This document shows, piece by piece, positions 39,750 through 46,788 of a stretch of DNA of 46,788 nt. The stretch is from PALSA-1336 sp038203095. Lineage in GTDB: Bacteria; Patescibacteriota; Doudnabacteria; UBA920. Position 1 is the stretch's first letter. Each line of letters starts with the position of its first letter. Under the pieces are notes generated by a model. That model ran no database searches. It saw only the letters and a list, made by a program, of their open reading frames with translations, and had not been told where the DNA came from. The position numbers and the translations under genes are program-made. Location: positions 1 to 46,788 of the forward strand of contig JBBREH010000006.1 of assembly GCA_038203095.1 (NCBI GenBank). Reading direction: 5' to 3'.

Positions 39750-42131
39750 CTACAAACTACACGTACCACCAATCTGATCCAGTGGGCTACTGCAGCCTTG
39801 ACTCCTAATCGGAACCAGACCAATCATGGTCAAATTTACTTCCGTGCTGTTAGCTGTGACAATCTGGCTAAAGGAATAACCCCAGGAATTAAAGGTGGCT
39901 AAATCGGGAAAACCGTATAAACCATCTTTCCCGACTAAATAGATCGTACCATTTAGATTGATAATCGCCCCAACGCGGGCGGCAACACTTACCGTGTTTG
40001 AATTTGCTACCGGGCACTTGCCGTTAATCTGATCCAGCGGGCTAGCACAGACAACCGACTTCATGGGCACCAGACCAATCATGGTCAAATTTACTTCCGT
40101 GCTGTTAGCTGTGACAATCTGGCTAAAGGAATAACCCCAGGAATTAAAGGTGGCTAAATCGGGAAAACCGTATAAACCATTTTGGCTGACTAAATAGACC
40201 GTGCCGTTATTGTTAATCAGCTGACCAACTCGGACTGAGACTGCCGGAATAGGAACAGGGGGGGAATCTGGTGATGGTGAAAAAGACGATGACCAGATTA
40301 CTTTATTAAGATCTTTCTTCATAACAATTTGTGGGCTGCGTAGCACAATCCCACTTGCTCCTTCTGCATGATAAGTAGAGAGGCTCAAATTCACAATTTG
40401 CCCACGAAATTCAGTCAGGTCAATTTCAATAGGCTTAGGCACCGAACCAGAGCTAACGCTATATTGAAACTGCCGAGAAAGAGAAGAATTGCCAATCCAA
40501 ATATAAATAAGCGCTGTGCCGGGCTCAGCTATTTTACTGCCGGCTGATATACTGGCTTTAAATACAGGAACGCCTACCTTGGGAATATTAATATTAAGGA
40601 AGTCCCCTTTCACTGAACTTCGTCCAACAAAATTTAATTTTAAATTTGGGCCATCAAATTTAATATAGTCAGAATTTGGACTTACAGAGTTACCTGCCCC
40701 GTAACCATCAACGTAGTAACTACCTAAGGCTGAATTAGTTATAACATCATATAACACTGAATCATTGCCAAAATCATCAAAACGGCTAGAGTAAGGAATT
40801 TTGTCGGAAATATTTGTAATCTCATTAACCAAATTAGCACGACCGGTAATAATATCACCCTTACCATTATATAAAGCGTACATCTTATTTTCATTACTAG
40901 CGCCTTTAGCCATTTCGTCGTCTTGTACTAAATACCAAAAGATTTTATCGAGCTTGCCATCTTCGTGTAATTTATTCAAGGAATGAAAATACCGGATATC
41001 ATTTTTAACACCACTTAAATCAAAACCGTTACTACCAATATCGTTGCCCTTGCTATCTATAGTGACATTTGTACCTAGCGCTGTTTCGGTTGCCCACACA
41101 GGTTTATTCTGACTAGGTCCAATTAAAGCTTTTACATTATTAACTAAACTGGTAACTGAAGCAGACAAGTTATCTGGTGAATAATCATAACCACCAAAAT
41201 ATGGGTGTATAGAAACAATATCTACATCGTCCTTAAGAGTTGATTTACTATTTAAAGAAGCACCGCTGTTATTTAAATCATTGAACCATTTATTAGCTTC
41301 AATTAAGTTTGCCGGTTGGCTTACTCCGGCTGGGTGTTGCGCATCATAGAAATATGATATACCGGAAGACAAAAGCTTACCATTAAAAGACGGGTGCTTG
41401 CTCTTGTATTTTTTTAGGGCTGCTTGTGTTAAAGCATATAATTGTTTAATTCTACTCTTAACATACTCATCGCAATTAGGACGATTGTTGCATAATGCAT
41501 TAGTTCCCCAGTTAAGTTCATTACCCAATTCAAAATAGGATGTATAGGGTGCGACGATTGGTATAATATTATCCAAATAAGTTGAAAAGGCTTCATCGTC
41601 AAAATCTAGTCTCAACGATGGAGACGCTGGCCTATCTATAGAATACACCAACGGGCTGGCTTCTAGGCTTATAATATAATCAATTTTCATTCCCCTCTGC
41701 CGAATGGCTCCAAGCATTTGTTTTGTCTGCTCTACGGCAGAATCAGAAATCACGTCTTTCGTCCACATTAATGAATACCAAGTTTGAGACCACCTAGTCC
41801 AACTCACGCCTAAATTTTTTATTAAGGCCACCTGCTTTTCACAATCTGATAAATTAGGATAATAGCAACTAATATCCATACCTAAATAATCTGGGCCGGT
41901 TGCAGGGTAATTACCATAGTCGAGAGTGCTTGGGTTATATGTGGATGCGCCTAAAACCTTGCTTGCCCTGTGCAAGGCGGCTGATTTATGAAAGCCCACC
42001 GACGGGCTTGGGTTAACCAAGTCTAATGCCAGGGACATAGTCACGACCGAAGCCGCGGACAAAGCAATTAAAGCCAGACTCAAGACAAAATTAACTTTGC
42101 CAAACAACACTTCTTTAACTAATTTTTTCAT
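39750..42131 (-). CDS. secreted TIM-barrel glycosidase-like protein with two surface modules
   Basis: A 793-residue protein. A hydrophobic segment (residues 15-36) is a signal or anchor; KVLGASTY follows at 58-65. The domain 80-430 looks like a clan GH-A glycosidase: FELGNELNWG with E205, the acid/base position, and VWATETALG with E349, the nucleophile position, plus SIHPYFG with H309. Residues 480-620 form a beta-sandwich-like region. Two modules of about 70 residues (635-705, 715-793) end with C-x-x-(P)LDQIxGxC. The substrate is unknown, possibly surface glycans. A terminator upstream (42176-42209) separates it from the next gene. Confidence 0.7.
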   Translation of the reverse strand: MKKLVKEVLFGKVNFVLSLALIALSAASVVTMSLALDLVNPSPSVGFHKSAALHRASKVLGASTYNPSTLDYGNYPATGPDYLGMDISCYYPNLSDCEKQVALIKNLGVSWTRWSQTWYSLMWTKDVISDSAVEQTKQMLGAIRQRGMKIDYIISLEASPLVYSIDRPASPSLRLDFDDEAFSTYLDNIIPIVAPYTSYFELGNELNWGTNALCNNRPNCDEYVKSRIKQLYALTQAALKKYKSKHPSFNGKLLSSGISYFYDAQHPAGVSQPANLIEANKWFNDLNNSGASLNSKSTLKDDVDIVSIHPYFGGYDYSPDNLSASVTSLVNNVKALIGPSQNKPVWATETALGTNVTIDSKGNDIGSNGFDLSGVKNDIRYFHSLNKLHEDGKLDKIFWYLVQDDEMAKGASNENKMYALYNGKGDIITGRANLVNEITNISDKIPYSSRFDDFGNDSVLYDVITNSALGSYYVDGYGAGNSVSPNSDYIKFDGPNLKLNFVGRSSVKGDFLNINIPKVGVPVFKASISAGSKIAEPGTALIYIWIGNSSLSRQFQYSVSSGSVPKPIEIDLTEFRGQIVNLSLSTYHAEGASGIVLRSPQIVMKKDLNKVIWSSSFSPSPDSPPVPIPAVSVRVGQLINNNGTVYLVSQNGLYGFPDLATFNSWGYSFSQIVTANSTEVNLTMIGLVPMKSVVCASPLDQINGKCPVANSNTVSVAARVGAIINLNGTIYLVGKDGLYGFPDLATFNSWGYSFSQIVTANSTEVNLTMIGLVPIRSQGCSSPLDQIGGTCSL
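39814..40180. repeat. 112-bp identical direct repeat within the glycosidase-like gene
   Basis: The segments 39814-39925 and 40069-40180 are identical in every base that I compared. They encode the core of the two C-terminal modules. Identity at DNA level, when the flanking module parts differ, points to recent duplication or gene conversion. Confidence 0.75.
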
Positions 42132-42175
42132 ATTTTTTAGCTAAACTATTTTGGTTTAACCTTAGCGTAGATAAA

Positions 42176-42209
42176 AGATTGCCAACCTTTTTTAAAAAGC
42201 TGGCAATCT
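42176..42209 (-). terminator. terminator of the 1470-residue surface protein gene
   Basis: AGATTGCCA and TGGCAATCT pair, with TTTTT and AAAAA nearly pairing inside. On the minus strand it is followed by TTTT. It lies 16 nt past the stop codon of the gene at 42226-46638. Confidence 0.7.
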
Positions 42210-42225
42210 AAAATCCATTAATTTT

Positions 42226-45200
42226 TTACAAACTGCATAATCCTGAAATTTGATCCAGCGGCTTATTGCAGCCTTTCATTTTTATCGGCACGACCGAATT
42301 GAAAACCGGCAAACTAGCTTCGGCGTTATTGGCGGTAACAATTTGGCTAAAGGTGAAGTTCCAGGAATTGAAGGTGGCTAAATCCGGAAAGCCGTATAGT
42401 CCGCCTTTGCCGACTAAGTAGACGGTACCGTTTAAGTTAATAATTTGGCCAATTCTGACATCATTACTCGCCGAGACTGGGCACTTGCCGTTAATCTGAT
42501 CGAGTGCGCTGCTACAATCGGCCGATTTCATTGGCACCAAACCACTTTGCGACAAATTTGCCTCAGATGAATTAGCAGCAACTATCTGGCCAAAAGTATA
42601 TCCCCAGGAATTGAAGGTGGCTAAATCCGGAAAGCCGTAAAGTACGTTTTGGCCGACTAAATATACAGTACCATTTTTGTTAATTATTTGACCCAAACGC
42701 TGCGTGTCTGTTGAGGTAACAGGACCACAAATCGGGTTGGCGGGTATGCTGTTAGTCGTCCCTGTTTGGACACTTCCCGACGGACAAACATTCGACAAAA
42801 TTTGAACAGGGTTAACAGTTACTGTCACGTTTTGACTTATAGCAGTACTGCTGGCATTGGAAGCGCTTAAAACATAAGTCTTGGTGGCAGTCGGAGAAAT
42901 AGTCACCGGAGAAGGCGAATTAAAACCAAGATAAGTATTGGTATTGTCAAAAATTTTAATATTCGAGTCGGTGCAGTTGCTTAAGCTAAAAGCTAGTTGT
43001 GTTGACTGACCGGAATTAATAGTGCTGGGAGTGGCGGTAAAGGAGTTGATGGTGCAGGCAGTTGAAGAAACCGCACCATTAATAACTAAAGTAAAATGCT
43101 TAGTCACGGAAGTTCCGGCTGTCATGTCTTTAGCTGTAACAGCCAAATCAAAACTACCAGCTTCGGATGGAGCACCAGTCAAAACTAACGGATTAGTAAG
43201 AGGCTGATCACAAGCATAACCCGTTGGGCAAACCGGATATTCAACATTAAACTTTAAACCTGCGGGGGCGCCGGTTCCTGATAAACTGTAATAGTGTGAA
43301 CCGCTATAATTGGCTACGCTAAACACGGCTTTGTAGCTTTGGTTTTGGGTGCCGGCAGGAACTGTGCCGCTAATATCATAAGAAACAAGGTTCGATCCGC
43401 AAACTCCGGCAATTTGGTCCAGGGCGGTTTTGCAGTTTGGATCCCGCGAAGGGACAAGGCCAATTTGGGACATTGCCTTTTCGGCTTCGTTAGCAATTAC
43501 CAGTTGTCCAAAATTCCATCCCCAGGAATTAAAGACATCCAAACTAGGAATGCCGTATAAACCGCCGTTGCCAACTAAATAAACAGTGCCGTTTTTGTTA
43601 ATTAGTTGACCGACTCTAACAGCTTGGGAGCTCACCGGCACAATTGTCATTGTGTTTCCTGGAGAATTATTGGTTGGTAAAATAACATTTTGCCCCGAAG
43701 AAGTTGCGGGTACACTAACTGACGCTACTCCATAATTAAATGTCCCGGCGGAAGCATTAGACAAGACATCTAGTCTCAACGCTAAAGATTTTACGTTGGC
43801 GTTGGAAATAGAATAATTCAAATTGTTAAAGGTTGCGTAGCAAGTTGGTCCGGTAGGATAAACTACTGTGCTACCCACTTGAGCGTTAGTAGCACCATCA
43901 AACAACTTAAAATTGGTAAATGGACAGTAGGCGGAATTTGTAGGTACAAAAACTGTGAGACTACTAATAGACATGTCACTGCCCACAGCGCTAAACTTGA
44001 ATCTTGAAACTTCTACTCCGGTAGCGCCTGCCTGGATGTTGGAAGAAACCGGAGTTGCCGGATCCAAACTTAATACTAAAGAAGGCTGAACAGGCTGAGT
44101 TGTTAAGCTGTAAGTTTTGGCTGAGCCTACAACCGAACTGGCATCATTTGACATATTAAGACTGGAAGATCCGTCATTCCAACCCCAGTTAGTCAAAACC
44201 AAACTGTAGGTTCCGGTTGCCTGACTTGAAGAAAGACTAGGCCCAAAAGCCGTGGTGTTGGCGGTGACAACTAAATACTTAGTTTGACCTGCGCCAACAG
44301 TCACGCCGGTGGCGGCGGTTGCTGAATTTAAATTCAGCACAATCTGCCCGCTCGAAGCGCCAATGGAGCCTGTGCCGACCGGAACAGAAAATCCGCTACT
44401 GGCATCGTAGACAGAGTAAGAAACCATACCACCAGGCAAAGCAGTGCCTCCCTGTTGTAGAGTGATAGAATTTACAACTACATCCCCCGCCGGACTGGCC
44501 GAAACTGCAAAGATAGCCATATTCTCTCCAGGTGAAGGATTTCCGATTTGGCTAACAGTGGCGCTTGCAGGAGCAATAATTGAAGCAACTGAAGCAAAAG
44601 TAATGGTGGTCTTAACTACAGTTACCGAGTTTGAAGTTGCGCCTGAGCCGGAACTAATATTGATATTTAATCCCTGGGCGGTTATGGCACTCCCAGAACC
44701 CAGACCAAAAGTCCAGGTAGAATTAGACGCCGCGCCTAAAACCCAAGAATTTACATCGGCCTTTAAAATAACGGTTGCCGCAGAACCTTTCGGCACTGTC
44801 AGGTTGAGATTACTTAACGATATTAAATACTGGTTTGAACTTAAATTTTGCGTAGTACCGGGATAAAAACCTACGACTTTGCCAATTTGAACCCCATTCA
44901 CCCAAAGACTGAAGTTCTGAAATGTACCGCCAGGACCGCTATTAGAAAGGCTTTTTCCGTTGTTTGTGACTGTCGCCACAAAACTAATTCCATTAACATT
45001 TACGTCCTGATATCCGCTAGTTTCCGTAAACTTGTAAGCACCCAAAGTCACATCAGATGAACCCATGGCGACCTGTCTACTAACCGGGGATGAAGGATCT
45101 AAAGAAACACTAACTGACCCTGTCTGGATTGGCAACGAAACAATACTAAACGGCTGGTCGCTAGAATCGACATTTATAAAATGCGTGCCAGGACTTGGGT

Positions 45201-46638
45201 CACCAATTGAATGTGTGCCAACCGCAATATAATAATCGTTGCCCGCAGGAAGTTGCGATGAAACAGCCCACTCATAAGTGCCGGTATTGGGCACACGAAC
45301 CAAATCGTAAGAACCCACTTTCATATCAACTTTATTGCCACACAAATTATAAGAGCCGTCTAATTTATTCACGCAGCCCCCGGGATTCTGGCCACTCGCA
45401 CTCCCTTTATAGAGAGCAATAACCACCGTATCAGCGCCAGCCGGCGGCTGCCAATTAATGGTAAACGTTGTTCCGGTTTGAATTTTCTCACTGCCGTTAG
45501 GAGAAAGAACTCTAAGTGAAAGGGCTGGGTCAGGAACAATACTGAATGTGGATGAGATCTGGCCACTTACATTAAAAGGATAGCCGTAATTGCCGTTTAA
45601 ACCACCATAAGAAGCTACTATATAGTAACTCCCAGCCGGTAAATTATTGGCGGTTGCCGTAAACATGGCGTTATTGGACACCGGAGAGCTATTTAACCGG
45701 CCGGAAACATAACTTAACACGTCACCGCGATACGGACCAAAAATACTGGCTGAAGCAGGATAAACAAGGCCGGTATTAATGTTAACGAATTTGATGTTTA
45801 AATTTAAATCCGCGCCATTATTGTAAGCCCAGCCAGTAACCGTAGCTTTTCCCGGAGCATTAATACTACTAGAAAGTGTTTCTAGCCAACCTTCAACAAG
45901 CCCACCTATTGGACTATAATTAACACTGGTGTAGCCATAAGCTGGAACCGGGCAAACTTGAACTCCGCAAGGGTCGGTAGAATAATCCAGCGTGCAATCT
46001 TGTCTAATCGGACGCAAAGGACAAATTGGCGGCTTCTTTGGTGGCCTAATCGGAGAGTCTGGCGCGGTAATTTCCAGCGACGTTAACTGTTTTAGATGGC
46101 TACCCACTTTTCTATATAAAACAAAGGTATAGGTTTGGTTTGGCTGTAAATCATTGCCTGTAAAACCACTGCCAGAGTTTGTAATGCCGTCCATAAACGG
46201 CCAGTTGTTGACTTTAATTGCTCCGGTTACATTGCGATCCAGCTTATAATCTACCCTTACCTGCCAGCCACCGTTAGAAAAACTTAAAAGCTCGTAATTA
46301 AGACAGTTAGCAGTATTTTTGGCGCAAACTGGCTGGTTATAGCCATAGGTTGCCATGCCTAACACCTGAGGCGAGCCGGCTCTACGAGTCAGCGCGTGGT
46401 TGGCTGAAAGAGGGGCAAAATCGCCATTGCTCATTTCGGAGTAAGCTATGGCTGACATTCCTGCCACCGCAGTTGCCGCAAACAAAACCATGGCAAAAGC
46501 CACTGAGGTGCTCATGCTGGCCGAAAATACCGACCTGGCTAACTCAATAACTGCCGAACCAAAAGAAGCGTTTTGTCCTTGCGTGTTTTCGACTGACGCC
46601 AGGATTTTTTTGCTTCCCGAGTAAACGTATGGATTCAT
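42226..46638 (-). CDS. large secreted surface protein with Ig-like domains and three modules
   Basis: A 1470-residue protein, not recognised as a whole. A hydrophobic segment lies at about 42-67, followed by GSPQVLGMATY (about 88-98). The middle is Thr/Ser/Gly-rich beta-sandwich repeats: SFNP-like Ig or fibronectin folds around 250-500, GSVSVSLDPSSPVSRQ repeats (500-990), and two Ig-like stretches (1080-1165; 1170-1265 with CTINSFTATPSTINSGQSTQ). Three modules of about 70 residues at 1006-1076, 1313-1380 and 1393-1470 match those of the next gene and end in LDQIxGxC. Cell-surface display or adhesion is inference. Confidence 0.7.
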   Translation of the reverse strand: MNPYVYSGSKKILASVENTQGQNASFGSAVIELARSVFSASMSTSVAFAMVLFAATAVAGMSAIAYSEMSNGDFAPLSANHALTRRAGSPQVLGMATYGYNQPVCAKNTANCLNYELLSFSNGGWQVRVDYKLDRNVTGAIKVNNWPFMDGITNSGSGFTGNDLQPNQTYTFVLYRKVGSHLKQLTSLEITAPDSPIRPPKKPPICPLRPIRQDCTLDYSTDPCGVQVCPVPAYGYTSVNYSPIGGLVEGWLETLSSSINAPGKATVTGWAYNNGADLNLNIKFVNINTGLVYPASASIFGPYRGDVLSYVSGRLNSSPVSNNAMFTATANNLPAGSYYIVASYGGLNGNYGYPFNVSGQISSTFSIVPDPALSLRVLSPNGSEKIQTGTTFTINWQPPAGADTVVIALYKGSASGQNPGGCVNKLDGSYNLCGNKVDMKVGSYDLVRVPNTGTYEWAVSSQLPAGNDYYIAVGTHSIGDPSPGTHFINVDSSDQPFSIVSLPIQTGSVSVSLDPSSPVSRQVAMGSSDVTLGAYKFTETSGYQDVNVNGISFVATVTNNGKSLSNSGPGGTFQNFSLWVNGVQIGKVVGFYPGTTQNLSSNQYLISLSNLNLTVPKGSAATVILKADVNSWVLGAASNSTWTFGLGSGSAITAQGLNINISSGSGATSNSVTVVKTTITFASVASIIAPASATVSQIGNPSPGENMAIFAVSASPAGDVVVNSITLQQGGTALPGGMVSYSVYDASSGFSVPVGTGSIGASSGQIVLNLNSATAATGVTVGAGQTKYLVVTANTTAFGPSLSSSQATGTYSLVLTNWGWNDGSSSLNMSNDASSVVGSAKTYSLTTQPVQPSLVLSLDPATPVSSNIQAGATGVEVSRFKFSAVGSDMSISSLTVFVPTNSAYCPFTNFKLFDGATNAQVGSTVVYPTGPTCYATFNNLNYSISNANVKSLALRLDVLSNASAGTFNYGVASVSVPATSSGQNVILPTNNSPGNTMTIVPVSSQAVRVGQLINKNGTVYLVGNGGLYGIPSLDVFNSWGWNFGQLVIANEAEKAMSQIGLVPSRDPNCKTALDQIAGVCGSNLVSYDISGTVPAGTQNQSYKAVFSVANYSGSHYYSLSGTGAPAGLKFNVEYPVCPTGYACDQPLTNPLVLTGAPSEAGSFDLAVTAKDMTAGTSVTKHFTLVINGAVSSTACTINSFTATPSTINSGQSTQLAFSLSNCTDSNIKIFDNTNTYLGFNSPSPVTISPTATKTYVLSASNASSTAISQNVTVTVNPVQILSNVCPSGSVQTGTTNSIPANPICGPVTSTDTQRLGQIINKNGTVYLVGQNVLYGFPDLATFNSWGYTFGQIVAANSSEANLSQSGLVPMKSADCSSALDQINGKCPVSASNDVRIGQIINLNGTVYLVGKGGLYGFPDLATFNSWNFTFSQIVTANNAEASLPVFNSVVPIKMKGCNKPLDQISGLCSL

Positions 46639-46788
46639 GTTTTTTTCGGTTTAATGGTAAATTCGTGAGGCTACTTTCGTAAGATTTCCTGTATTAGTTT
46701 CCATCGGCGTTCTTGTTTCAATCCGTTGTGGACATTTAGTAATTTCTTTAACTGACCAAAACTGCCGTCTAGGGAATTCGTGGTATTT
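46639..46788. other. upstream edge of window
   Basis: No gene is seen. It holds the 5' region of the 1470-residue surface protein gene. No clear promoter boxes could be found; the window ends before a full promoter search is possible. Confidence 0.35.

Noticed and set aside
1..46788. A CRISPR array
   Set aside because: No set of evenly spaced direct repeats with unique spacers and no Cas gene; repeats here are palindromes or coding modules.
1..46788. UGA recoding as in Gracilibacteria or Absconditabacteria
   Set aside because: The Clp-N gene ends properly at UGA, followed by non-coding repeats, so UGA is a stop here.

Overview
The window looks like part of the chromosome of a Candidatus Patescibacteria (CPR) bacterium. 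This is inferred from AT-rich sequence, compact genes, a one-domain TsaB, Mur-ligase and FemAB cell-wall genes, and very large secreted proteins. No rRNA or tRNA gene was seen that could place it more precisely. UGA is used as a stop (for example at 25817-25819), so this is not a UGA-recoding lineage. Core genes present are rpoB, rpoC, polA, uvrB, ruvA, radC, rpsT, engB, a murE-like ligase and a short tsaB.

Layout. 1-3.4 kb: a small membrane protein, ywbE-engB, a secreted DUF5666-like protein, and an SGNH hydrolase coupled to an Smr protein. 3.4-6.1 kb: a two-gene unit of a GHKL (MORC/Hsp90-like) ATPase and a protein with PD-(D/E)XK-like residues, the best candidate here for an undescribed system. 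6.2-7.7 kb: a toxin-antitoxin operon (Phd/YefM + RelE/ParE) with small companions, one apparently frameshifted. 7.8-13.1 kb: radC, a PIF1-type helicase and a DUF2075 nuclease-helicase. 13.3-21.3 kb: rpoB-rpoC behind a roughly 370-nt structured leader. 21.5-23.2 kb: an ABC exporter. 23.3-27.1 kb: tsaB, the Mur ligase, an orphan Clp-N protein and FemAB. 27.4-32.2 kb: divergent ruvA/uvrB, an APC permease and rpsT. 32.3-38.1 kb: a PUR-like protein, a RhuM-Fic protein, and a polA-methyltransferase-TMEM175 operon. 38.1-46.6 kb: a (probably broken) GT-C membrane protein and two large surface proteins sharing a repeated module of about 70 residues.

Regulation. Four genes (DUF5666-like, radC, PIF1 helicase, RhuM-Fic) share a promoter in which the nonamer GTGAACGAT sits at the same place between the -35 and -10 boxes, a likely common operator. 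Three of these also carry AAYGGGG directly before the -35 box. Several genes (engB, ruvA, polA, the GT-C gene) have a -10 box ending 6 nt before the start codon, which predicts leaderless mRNAs.

Repeats. A palindromic element with two hairpins occurs once between genes and twice in frame inside genes (PIF1 helicase, polA), like the coding-region palindromic elements of Rickettsia. Other palindromic repeats, a MITE-like fold-back and perfect palindromes fill the gaps. Everything is read by eye; family assignments rest on motifs, not on database searches.
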